DNA of 64,000 nucleotides, from NCBI RefSeq assembly GCF_024055795.1, contig NZ_JAMXMY010000005.1, positions 293,341-357,340 of the forward strand, in the 5' to 3' direction. This DNA comes from Actinoallomurus purpureus. Lineage in GTDB: Bacteria; Actinomycetota; Actinomycetes; Streptosporangiales; Streptosporangiaceae. Position numbers and translations under genes: made by a program. Below the pieces are notes generated by a model. The model ran no database searches and was not told the origin of the DNA. It worked only from the letters and a program-made list of their open reading frames with translations. Below, one piece after another: positions 1 to 6,614 of this stretch (the stretch's first letter is position 1; the number at the start of each line of letters is the position of its first letter).

Positions 1-255
1 CTCATGACGGTGTCCTCTTCCGGATGTGTGCGGGCCGCCGCAGTTCGGGCGGTCCCTGGTCTTCCCGCAGGCGACCCGGCGGCGGAGTGAATCCGGCCGG
101 ATGACCCGACGTCTCTCATCTCCCGCTGCGCCATGCTTCCCGACCAGCGGATCGTTTTCAGGCCGAACGGCAGGGCGCGTTTTGGCCGGCGTCGGGCCGC
201 TATCTTTGACCCCAGCTCCCCGCGCCGTCCGTTTTCGGCCACCCGAGGCGCAAAA
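1..255. other. Left-edge spacer with a probable gene start running off the window
   Basis: No convincing gene is visible here. On the minus strand an ATG begins at position 5, preceded by a purine-rich GGAAGAGGA stretch about 8 nt away, so a gene probably starts here and runs off the left edge. Only one codon is inside the window, so its product cannot be named. The rest is GC-rich sequence that is open in several frames but lacks a start with a binding site. Confidence 0.3.
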
Positions 256-294
256 AGTCCCCCTGCCCGTCATGCGAGGAAAGGCAGGGGGACT
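256..294 (-). terminator. Rho-independent terminator of the DUF397/XRE operon
   Basis: Arms at 256-267 and 283-294 form a perfect 12-bp stem around a 15-nt loop. On the minus strand the hairpin is followed by five T residues (the A run at 252-256). It lies about 20 nt beyond the stop codon of the DUF397 gene, exactly where transcription of the minus-strand pair should end. Confidence 0.85.
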
Positions 295-314
295 CTTGAG
301 GGGGCCGAGTCAGG

Positions 315-416
315 CTATGCTTTAGTCGCAACCACTTCGGCGACCTCGACGCAGTTGCTTTCGCCTTCGGAGCGCTTCGTCTTCCGGAAGTCCTCGATGA
401 CTTCGAGAATCTTCAT
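315..416 (-). CDS. Short DUF397 domain protein
   Basis: A 33-residue protein whose FRKTKRSEGESNCVEVAEV stretch matches the core of the actinobacterial DUF397 family (usual pattern: W-R-K-S-S, then N-C-V-E-V-A). Family members are normally about 60-70 residues, and the usual C-terminal half (V-R-D-S-K and onwards) is missing, so this is a short form. The ATG overlaps the stop of the upstream regulator gene in an ATGA, implying translational coupling. DUF397 proteins are habitual partners of XRE/DUF5753 regulators in morphologically complex actinomycetes, and the pair has been proposed to act like an antitoxin/toxin or regulator/antagonist couple. That role is inferred from context. Confidence 0.7.
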   Translation of the reverse strand: MKILEVIEDFRKTKRSEGESNCVEVAEVVATKA

Positions 417-1225
417 CCTTCGTTCAATCCCTTCAGGATGCTGAGGAGTTTTTCTCGGGTTTCGGTGACCGGAAGTGCCAGGGATCGAATGTCGTCCCAT
501 CGTCTTAGGAGCTTCCGAACCTCTTGCTCGTCCTGAATGAGTCTTCCACCAAGCGGAGCCTCTACGAAGCCCACGTCGCCTTCTTCTGTCGTCAGGACGT
601 TGAAGCCTCCATCTAGGCCAGCGTGAGAACCGGCTCGGGCTGGAACGATTTGGAGGGTAACCGAGGGTCGCTCCGCGAGCACCAACAGGTGTTCTATCTG
701 CTCGCGCATGGCCTTATGCCCTCCTACGCCCTGGAGGAGAGCCTTCTCATCGATCAAGATCCATAGACGGGGCGGTTTGTCTCGATCAAGGACGTGTTGC
801 CGCTGTAGGCGGGCTTCTGCCCTGGCCTCGATGTCCTCTGCGCGGCTGCTTCCGAGTGATGCCTTGGCGTATGCCAGGGTCTGTAGCAGGCCAGGTAGCC
901 ATAGTGGCTGCCACGTCTTGATGTCTGATGTCTCGGCCTCCAGTGCTGCATACTGCTCCAGCCAGTCTCGGTGCTGTCGCTGGGCGTGGTGGTGAAGGTT
1001 CTCGAACCAGCCAGGCAAGTTGAAGACGTTGTCGGCTTCCTTGGCTTGGTCGATCGTGATCCGCCTGCGGCCTCGTTCGAGGTTGCCTAGGTGGCTTTCT
1101 CCGACGTGTAGCTTCCTGGCCAGCTCCAACTGGGTCAGGCTGGCCGATTCGCGGTACTTCCGCAGGTAGTAAGCCAGTAGGTGGCTTAGGGACTCTTTTG
1201 GGTCTAGGTCGCTTCCTCTATTCAC
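413..1225 (-). CDS. XRE-family regulator with DUF5753 domain (WhiJ/AbaA-type)
   Basis: A 270-residue DNA-binding protein. Residues about 15-70 form a Cro/C1-type helix-turn-helix (LTQLELARKLHVGESHLGNL). Residues about 90-265 match the DUF5753 ligand/partner domain, with the typical W-L-P-G-L-L-Q-T motif near residue 110. The length is normal for the family. It is transcribed divergently from the anti-sigma-like ATPase gene at 1347, and its stop overlaps the DUF397 start by 4 nt. Proteins of this architecture (WhiJ and relatives in Streptomyces) affect the timing of development. Whether this copy does so is inference. Confidence 0.85.
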   Translation of the reverse strand: MNRGSDLDPKESLSHLLAYYLRKYRESASLTQLELARKLHVGESHLGNLERGRRRITIDQAKEADNVFNLPGWFENLHHHAQRQHRDWLEQYAALEAETSDIKTWQPLWLPGLLQTLAYAKASLGSSRAEDIEARAEARLQRQHVLDRDKPPRLWILIDEKALLQGVGGHKAMREQIEHLLVLAERPSVTLQIVPARAGSHAGLDGGFNVLTTEEGDVGFVEAPLGGRLIQDEQEVRKLLRRWDDIRSLALPVTETREKLLSILKGLNEG

Positions 1226-1346
1226 GATCTTTGCCTATCACTCGTTGTGACGGACGAGTAACCATTCACATCAAAAGAAGGGTTGAACCGCTCCCGAGGG
1301 TAACTCTGTCGCGCCACGCTGTCACGTACACGGCAAGGAGACAGTG

Positions 1347-1772
1347 ATGGATCAGAGCAGACCGGTTCAGGACGGGACGCCTTGGTGCCTTCAGTACGTT
1401 CAGTACCGCTACGAATGGCACCTTCCCCCCGTCAAGGCCGCCGCAGGGACGGCCCGAGACTTCGTGGAGTCCCGTCTTAGAATCTGGGGCCGCGCCGATC
1501 AGGTCGAAGACGCCGCCGTAATCATCGGGGAGTTGTTCAATAACGCTCTCCTGCACGCCAAATCCAAGGAATTCGTCGCTGCCATCGACTGGAACGGTGG
1601 GCGAATTCGCTTGGAGATGTGGGATGATTGCCCCGACCGTCCTCTAATCATCCCTATCGACTTCGAGAAGGAGTCCGGACGCGGAATGCACATCATCGCG
1701 TCCCTCTCGGAGATGTGGGGATCCCGTCTAACGGCATCCGGCAAGTGCGTCTGGGCCATTATTCCGGGGTAG
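1347..1772 (+). CDS. RsbW-like ATP-binding (HATPase_c_2) protein
   Basis: A 141-residue GHKL-fold ATPase domain protein. The N box is IGELFNNALLHA (near residue 60), the G1-like aspartate lies in MWDDCPD, and the G2 glycines lie in GRGMHIIA. Single-domain proteins of this type are related to anti-sigma serine kinases such as RsbW/SpoIIAB and are abundant in actinomycetes. ATG 1347 was chosen over GTG 1344 because AAGGAG (1335-1340) is 6 nt from it. The gene faces away from the XRE/DUF397 pair, and the three together reproduce the abaA/whiJ-type neighbourhood. No cognate sigma factor or anti-anti-sigma gene is adjacent. Confidence 0.8.
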   Translation: MDQSRPVQDGTPWCLQYVQYRYEWHLPPVKAAAGTARDFVESRLRIWGRADQVEDAAVIIGELFNNALLHAKSKEFVAAIDWNGGRIRLEMWDDCPDRPLIIPIDFEKESGRGMHIIASLSEMWGSRLTASGKCVWAIIPG

Positions 1773-1806
1773 ATGTCCAACCGGATCGCCCTTTCGGCCG
1801 AGGCGG

Positions 1807-2625
1807 TCAGGTGGGGCGGCCGAGCAGGTACGCCCCGGGCGGCACGCCGACGATCCGCTTGAAATGCCGGGTCAGATGCGCCTGGTCGGTGAAGCCGAGG
1901 TCGGCGGCGACGTCCGCGGGCCGCGCACCGGAGTCCAGGAGGGTGCGGGCGCGCTGGACGCGGAGGTTGGTCAGGTAGGCGTGGGGCGGCAGGCCGTACG
2001 CGGCGCGGAAGGCGCGGAGCAGGGCGAACCGCCCGGTGCCCACCATGCCGGCCAGGTCGTCGAGGGTCGGCGGGTCGGGAACCCGCTCGTGGAGGATGTC
2101 ACGGGCGGCGCGGACCGCCCGCGGCGGCGCGCCCCGGGCAACCAGTCCGGGCGGCCGGGCGGCGTGGCGGCGCAGGAGCCCGGCCAGCGCCCGGTGCAGC
2201 GTGGAGGAGGACGCGAGGGCGTCGCCGTTCTCGGCGCTGCGGTGCACGGCACGGATCAGCCGGGCGGCCTCCGGGTCGTCCACCACCGTGACGGGGAAGT
2301 AGGGCGTGCCGCCCGGGGCGCCCAGCTCGGCGGCGATCTGCGCGACGACGTCCACGGCGGGGTAGAGCACGCGGTAGCGCCAGCCTTCGGGGACGCCCGC
2401 GTGACCGGTGTGGACGACGTCCGGGTTGAGGAGCGCGACCTGACCGGCGCCGGCCCGGAGGGTCGACCCGGCGTGCTCGAACTCCTCCACGCCGTATTCG
2501 ATCAGCCCCACCGTGTAGGTCGCGTGCGCGTGCCTGGTGTAGCGGTGGGTGACATAGCGGGCGCTCAGCAGATCGACGCCCGGCTCCGCCGGGTGCCGCC
2601 GATAGTGCGCCACCTCCCGGCTCAT
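1807..2625 (-). CDS. AraC-family transcriptional regulator with N-terminal cupin-like domain
   Basis: A 272-residue regulator. The N-terminal half (about 10-95) looks like the AraC_binding cupin: Y-T-R-H-A-H-A-T-Y-T-V-G near residue 30 and N-P-D-V-V-H-T-G-H near 70. The C-terminal 100 residues carry two helix-turn-helix units (TLDDLAGMVGTGRFALLRAF and DVAADLGFTDQAHLTRHFKR). The ATG shares an ATGA with the stop of the upstream ECF sigma gene, so the two are co-transcribed and probably translationally coupled. The inducer and targets are unknown. An open frame continues upstream through the sigma gene in another phase, but the cupin start and the overlap fix the start here. Confidence 0.85.
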   Translation of the reverse strand: MSREVAHYRRHPAEPGVDLLSARYVTHRYTRHAHATYTVGLIEYGVEEFEHAGSTLRAGAGQVALLNPDVVHTGHAGVPEGWRYRVLYPAVDVVAQIAAELGAPGGTPYFPVTVVDDPEAARLIRAVHRSAENGDALASSSTLHRALAGLLRRHAARPPGLVARGAPPRAVRAARDILHERVPDPPTLDDLAGMVGTGRFALLRAFRAAYGLPPHAYLTNLRVQRARTLLDSGARPADVAADLGFTDQAHLTRHFKRIVGVPPGAYLLGRPT

Positions 2626-3632
2626 GGCACCGATGCTACCGACCGCTCCATCGAGGACGGCAGGACGGCGGGCAGGCCGAAGGCCGTGAAGAGGCGCAGG
2701 TCGAAGAACATGGCGACGTGCGCGACCCCCGCGGGCGCCGGCGTGAGCACCTGCAGCGCGAACGCGTGGTGCGCGCCGTCGGCGGCCCGCATGTAGACGG
2801 CGAACGCCGGCTGCCCGTTGGCCCGCGTCGGGAGCAGCCGCATCGCGCCGGGGCCGTCGGCCGGGCACTGCGTGCTGATGAGGCGGCCGATGTCCTCGTT
2901 GCCCTGGTACCACCCCGTGTAGGGCGGCATCTCCCAGACGGCGTCGGCGGTGAGCAACCGCACGATGGCGGCGACGTCGTACTCCTCGAAGGCCCGGACG
3001 TAACGGGCGAGCAGCTCGCGATCCTCCGGCGACGTCGGCTCGGTGAGATCCTCCTGTGGCGCCACCTCGTCGAGCCGGGCACGGGCGCGCTGCAGGACGC
3101 TGTTGACCGCGGTGGTCGTCGTGTCGAGCACCTCCGCGACCTCGGCGGCCCGCCACTTCAGCACGTCGCGCAGGATCAGCACCGCCCGGTGCCGGGGCGG
3201 CAGGTGCTGCAACGCGGCGATCAGCGCGAGCCGGATGCTCTCCCGGGAGGTGACGATCGCGGCCGGATCGGCGTCCTCGGCGCCGGCCATGGCGTCGGGG
3301 ATCGGCTCCAGCCAGGGCACCTCGGACCGCTCGACCAGCGTGTCGTACGGGTCGGCGCTCGGGTCGCCGAGACCCGTCGGCAGGGGCCGGCGGCCGCGGC
3401 TCTCCAGGGCGGTGAGGCAGGTGCGGGTGGCGATCCGGTGCAGCCACGTCCGCAGCGAGGACCGGCCCTCGAACCCGTCGTAGGAGCGCCACGCCCGCAG
3501 GTAGGTCTCCTGGACCTGGTCCTCCGCGTCGTGCACCGAGCCGAGCATGCGGTAGCAGTGCGCCAGCAGCTCGCGCCGGTACGGAGCCGCCTGCCGCAGG
3601 AAGTCTTCTTTGACCGCCTTGTCCGTGCTCAT
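2622..3632 (-). CDS. ECF RNA polymerase sigma factor with C-terminal SnoaL-like domain (SigG/TIGR02960 type)
   Basis: A 336-residue alternative sigma factor. Region 2 spans about residues 15-85 (LAHCYRMLGSVHDAEDQVQE) and region 4 about 130-185 (LPPRHRAVLILRDVLKW, then a helix-turn-helix). The remaining 135 residues resemble a SnoaL/NTF2-like domain (ARYVRAFEEYDVAAIVRLLT). ECF factors with such a tail lack a classical anti-sigma partner, and the tail is thought to modulate activity. That matches this locus, where no anti-sigma gene is present and the next gene is an AraC regulator overlapping by 4 nt. A GAGGGA-like site lies 7-8 nt before the ATG. Confidence 0.88.
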   Translation of the reverse strand: MSTDKAVKEDFLRQAAPYRRELLAHCYRMLGSVHDAEDQVQETYLRAWRSYDGFEGRSSLRTWLHRIATRTCLTALESRGRRPLPTGLGDPSADPYDTLVERSEVPWLEPIPDAMAGAEDADPAAIVTSRESIRLALIAALQHLPPRHRAVLILRDVLKWRAAEVAEVLDTTTTAVNSVLQRARARLDEVAPQEDLTEPTSPEDRELLARYVRAFEEYDVAAIVRLLTADAVWEMPPYTGWYQGNEDIGRLISTQCPADGPGAMRLLPTRANGQPAFAVYMRAADGAHHAFALQVLTPAPAGVAHVAMFFDLRLFTAFGLPAVLPSSMERSVASVP

Positions 3633-3827
3633 GGTGATCCCTCATTGCTTCGGCGACCGACGGTGGCCGCAGGCCACCACCCCTGTATACGCCCGCCCCC
3701 CGACAGAACGGCCGTGACCCGGAACAGGACATCGGCGTACCCGGCGGTGAGGGTCGCCCCACGCGGATCTGGTCTCAATGACCGAGACGAGAACTCCGTC
3801 CGGTGGCATCCCGCCCGGCGCCACGGT

Positions 3828-3833
3828 TACCCT
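3828..3833 (+). promoter_or_regulatory. -10 box for the aromatic leader peptide/chorismate mutase transcript
   Basis: TACCCT fits the actinobacterial TANNNT -10 consensus. It ends 6 nt before the GTG at 3840, so transcription would begin at or next to the first base of the leader ORF, a leaderless arrangement. No good -35 box is seen. The match is short and rests mainly on its spacing. Confidence 0.5.
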
Positions 3834-3839
3834 GGGCAC

Positions 3840-3902
3840 GTGGATCGTCGTTATTTCGCGTTTATGCAGCCGGCTCCGGGTGAGCCGGTCGCCGTGACCT
3901 GA
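3840..3902 (+). CDS. Putative aromatic leader peptide (attenuation)
   Basis: A 20-codon ORF (MDRRYFAFMQPAPGEPVAVT) with Tyr at position 5 and Phe at positions 6 and 8. Its GTG is 6 nt after a TACCCT box, so it could be translated from a leaderless transcript. A perfect terminator hairpin begins 22 nt after its stop, and the chorismate mutase gene follows. Inside and after the ORF, CCGGCTC (3870-3876) can pair with either of two GAGCCGG copies (3882-3888, 3915-3921), offering alternative folds. Ribosome stalling on scarce Tyr/Phe tRNA would then control read-through. Function is inferred from layout only. Confidence 0.55.
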   Translation: MDRRYFAFMQPAPGEPVAVT

Positions 3903-3923
3903 GCGACGACCCCCGAGCCGGCC

Positions 3924-3950
3924 AAGGCAGAGCCCCACGGGCTCTGCCTT
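3924..3950 (+). terminator. Perfect hairpin between leader peptide and chorismate mutase (putative attenuator)
   Basis: Arms 3924-3935 and 3939-3950 form a perfect 12-bp stem with a CAC loop, ending in TTT. It lies between the leader ORF and the chorismate mutase start 58 nt further on, with no gene ending just before it on this strand except the leader. This makes an attenuator more likely than a plain gene-end terminator. Confidence 0.7.
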
Positions 3951-4008
3951 TCGCATTTCCACCGTGAGTGGGCGGCTCGGCTCCGGGCCCGCCCGGAGGG
4001 AGAGACCG

Positions 4009-4890
4009 ATGAACCTGCACGACGCGGACACCCCCGTCATGATCGCCGGACCCGCCGCCGGCCCGGACGTCGCCGTGGTCAGCCTGCGCCGCCTGCACGG
4101 CCGCGTGGACGCCGCCGCCGAGCTGGCACGGGTGCGCCGGTCGTACCGCGGACCACTGCTGGTCGAGCCGTTCTCCGCGCGCGACCTGCCGGCCATCGTG
4201 ACGCACGCCAACGGCGTCGTGGTCGGCGGCGCCTGGATGCAGGACTTCCAGCTGCTGCGGGCGGTGGCCCGTACGGGACGTCCCGTGGTCGTGCAGCGCG
4301 CCCCGGCCGCCACGCTCGAGGAGTGGCTGTCGGCGGCGGAGTACTGCGTCGCCGAGGGCAACCGGGACGTCGTCCTGTGCGAGACGGGCACCCGCACGCA
4401 CCTGCCGCACGCGACCATCGACCTGGCACTGGTGCGGGAGGCCGGGCGCCGCCGGCCCGTCCTGGTGGACGTCTCGGCCGCCCCTGACCTCGCCGTCGCG
4501 GCCCTGTCGGCCGGCGCGCGCGGATTGATCCTCGGCGAGGACGCTGAACCGGACCTGGTGACCGCGGTGCGCGCCAAGGCGGCCCTGCTCGGGCCGCTGG
4601 TCCGCGACGACGCGCCGGAGACGATCCCCGGCGCGCGGGCGGCCATCGACCGGATCGACGCGGCGCTGGCGACGCTGCTGGAGCGCCGGGCCGAGCTGGC
4701 GGCCACCGTGCAGCGGCTCAAGCCGGTCGGTGGCTTCGCCGGCCGGGACCCCCGGCGCGAACGCGAGATCGTCGAGGCCATGGCGCCGCGCGCCCCCCGC
4801 CTGGGCACAGACCGGCTCGCGCGCATCATGGCAGCCGTAATCGAGACGGGTTTGGAAGCATCGGAGGAGCGTGATTTGTCCCGAGCTTGA
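4009..4890 (+). CDS. Chorismate mutase fused to a degenerate DAHP-synthase-like domain
   Basis: A 293-residue, two-part protein. Residues about 210-290 form an AroQ-type chorismate mutase helix bundle (RIDAALATLLERRAEL, R-D-P-R-R-E-R-E near 246-253), which converts chorismate to prephenate for Phe/Tyr synthesis. Residues about 10-200 resemble the DAHP synthase barrel of the AroF/KDO8P class: W-M-Q-D-F-Q-L-L (76-83), E-G-N-x-x-V-V-L-C-E-T-G-T-R-T (116-130). The barrel is shortened and lacks the family's PCSVE, KPRT and DPSHATG signatures, so synthase activity is unlikely. GGAGGGA at 3995-4001 selects the ATG at 4009. The upstream leader and hairpin suggest attenuation by aromatic amino acids. 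Confidence 0.75.
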   Translation: MNLHDADTPVMIAGPAAGPDVAVVSLRRLHGRVDAAAELARVRRSYRGPLLVEPFSARDLPAIVTHANGVVVGGAWMQDFQLLRAVARTGRPVVVQRAPAATLEEWLSAAEYCVAEGNRDVVLCETGTRTHLPHATIDLALVREAGRRRPVLVDVSAAPDLAVAALSAGARGLILGEDAEPDLVTAVRAKAALLGPLVRDDAPETIPGARAAIDRIDAALATLLERRAELAATVQRLKPVGGFAGRDPRREREIVEAMAPRAPRLGTDRLARIMAAVIETGLEASEERDLSRA

Positions 4891-4914
4891 GAGGGCCGCC
4901 CGACGAATGATCAT

Positions 4915-4950
4915 CGAGGTTCTTCGTATCGTCGGCGACGAAGAACCTCG
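4915..4950. terminator. Bidirectional hairpin between convergent genes
   Basis: A perfect 13-bp inverted repeat (4915-4927 with 4938-4950, 10-nt loop) lies between the stop codons of the chorismate mutase and FAD oxidase genes, which converge here. There is no long T-tract on either side, so it is probably a weak terminator serving both directions. Confidence 0.7.
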
Positions 4951-5007
4951 GCCGAAGCTGATCGCGATGGAGGGGCCCACCTGCCTGGGCTGAGCGGGTG
5001 GCTTCGG

Positions 5008-6414
5008 TCACTCCGGCGGGATGTGGTGGCCCGGACGGAACACGTCATCCGGGTCCCAGGTCCTCTTGATCCGGCTCAGGCGGGCGTGGTCCTCGGGCGT
5101 GTACGCGGTCCGCGTCCGGGCCGGGTCGGTCAGGAAGTTCAGGAAGGTCCCACCGGTCGCGTACGGCCGCAGCCGACCGGCCAGGCCGTCGACGGACGCG
5201 TCGACACGGGACCGCTCGTCCGCGTCGCCGTGCCCGGTCCCGCCCGCGCCGTACGGCGCGGTCGCGATCACGGAGAACGGCACGTCGCGGTGGCCCACCG
5301 GCCCGGCGTCCGGCGCGGGCCGTGCCATCGCCCCGCCCCAGTGCCGGACCTCGACCGCCGGCCCCGGTGACCCGCCGAACGCCGCGTCCGGCAGTGCCTC
5401 CAGCACCGCGCCGGGCAGGTCGCGGAACAGGTCGATGTGCTGGCGGACCGCCATCGGGGGCGCCGTCGGCCCGGCGATCGTGACGCCCGCCTCCGCGAAC
5501 GTCATCGCACGGAAGCCGTCGAGCAGCGGCGTGCCCGCCGCCTCCAGCAGCGGCCGGAGCCGGGGCTCGGCCTCCTCGTACCCGCCCAGGTGGAAGACCC
5601 GGACGGCGAGGACCGGCCGGCCGCGCACCGGTTCGGGGACGGCCGGGGCGTCCGGCATCCGCATCAGCATGACGGCCGTGTTCAGCTCGTCCGGCTCGCC
5701 GTCCGCCCAGTCCCGGTAGCGGGCGAGCGTCTCGGCCGCGCGGCCGGCGTCGTACAGCGAGACGCCCGCGTAGACCCGCCCGACGGCGTGCAGCCGTACC
5801 TCCAGCGCGGTCACGGCGCCGAAGTTGCCGCCTCCGCCGCGCAGCGCCCAGAACAGGTCGGCGTGGTGATCGGCGTCGGCCGTGACGTGCTCGCCCTCGG
5901 CGGTCACCAGGTCGGCCCGCAGCAGGCCGTCGGCGGCGTAGCCGTGCCTGCGGGAGAGCCATCCGGTGCCGCCGCCCAGGGTGTAGCCGGTCACGCCGAC
6001 GGACGGGGTGCCGGACAGCGGCGCCAGGCCGTACAACGCGGCGGCGGCGATCACCTCCGACCAGCGCGCGCCGGGACCGACCCGGGCGACGCGCCGGTAG
6101 GGATCGACCCGCACCTCCGCCATCCGCCGCGTCGTGAGGAGCAGGCCGCCGTCGGCGGGCACGAGCGTGCCGTGGCCCGTCGCCTGGACGGCGAACGGCA
6201 GGGCGTGCTCGCGCGCGGCGACGACCGCGGCCCGTACGTCGTCGGGACCGGTCGCCTCGGCGACCGTCAGCGGCCGGTGGTCGATCCGGAGGTTCCAGCC
6301 CGAGCGCGCCTCGTCGTACGCAGCGTCGCCGGGCAGGTGCACCGGTCCGGCGAAACTCTCGCGCAGCGTGCGTGCGATGCCCGCCGGGCCGGTGGTCGTC
6401 GTCGTCCGCGCCAT
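5008..6414 (-). CDS. FAD-binding (PCMH-type) oxidoreductase with BBE C-terminus
   Basis: A 468-residue flavoprotein of the berberine-bridge/6-hydroxy-nicotine oxidase superfamily. Residues about 45-215 form the PCMH FAD domain, with A-T-G-H-G near residue 100 holding the histidine that normally attaches FAD covalently, and V-G-V-T-G-Y-T-L-G-G-G-T-G-W near 170. The C-terminus (F-L-N-F-L near 425, R-I-K-R-T-W-D-P-D-D-V-F near 448) is the BBE motif. The second attachment cysteine of bicovalent members is absent (T-P-S-V-G-V instead of a C-x-x-V-G-V pattern), suggesting single FAD attachment. GGGGAG precedes the ATG. The substrate is unknown. Confidence 0.85.
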   Translation of the reverse strand: MARTTTTTGPAGIARTLRESFAGPVHLPGDAAYDEARSGWNLRIDHRPLTVAEATGPDDVRAAVVAAREHALPFAVQATGHGTLVPADGGLLLTTRRMAEVRVDPYRRVARVGPGARWSEVIAAAALYGLAPLSGTPSVGVTGYTLGGGTGWLSRRHGYAADGLLRADLVTAEGEHVTADADHHADLFWALRGGGGNFGAVTALEVRLHAVGRVYAGVSLYDAGRAAETLARYRDWADGEPDELNTAVMLMRMPDAPAVPEPVRGRPVLAVRVFHLGGYEEAEPRLRPLLEAAGTPLLDGFRAMTFAEAGVTIAGPTAPPMAVRQHIDLFRDLPGAVLEALPDAAFGGSPGPAVEVRHWGGAMARPAPDAGPVGHRDVPFSVIATAPYGAGGTGHGDADERSRVDASVDGLAGRLRPYATGGTFLNFLTDPARTRTAYTPEDHARLSRIKRTWDPDDVFRPGHHIPPE

Positions 6415-6602
6415 GGTTCCGCTCCCCGTGAGTGTCGGCCGTCATCGATCGATCCGATGCTCTCCGCCCGACCGCCCCGCCGTCATCGGCCGGAGGGCGG
6501 CAGTGGCGCTGCCGCGTTCGGCGCAGCCCGAGCCGGCGTACTCCCGGCGAAGTAGCGCACGGCTCCGCTTCCGGGAGGAGCCGGGAGGCGAGCCCGCCGG
6601 TT

Positions 6603-6608
6603 TACGCT
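6603..6608 (+). promoter_or_regulatory. -10 box of a leaderless histidine kinase transcript
   Basis: TACGCT ends 6 nt before ATG 6615. There is no Shine-Dalgarno sequence for that ATG, so the mRNA probably starts at the initiation codon. No -35 hexamer is recognisable. Confidence 0.5.
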
Positions 6609-6614
6609 GCCCGG

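Noticed and set aside
2625..3762. Continuous open frame joining the AraC regulator to upstream sequence through the sigma gene
   Set aside because: The upstream part is an out-of-phase reading of the ECF sigma gene; the ATGA overlap and the cupin start place the AraC start at 2625.
3640..3827. tRNA or other structured RNA gene in the sigma/chorismate mutase intergenic region
   Set aside because: No cloverleaf arms or CCA-adjacent acceptor stem could be drawn; only the attenuator-like elements further right are supported.
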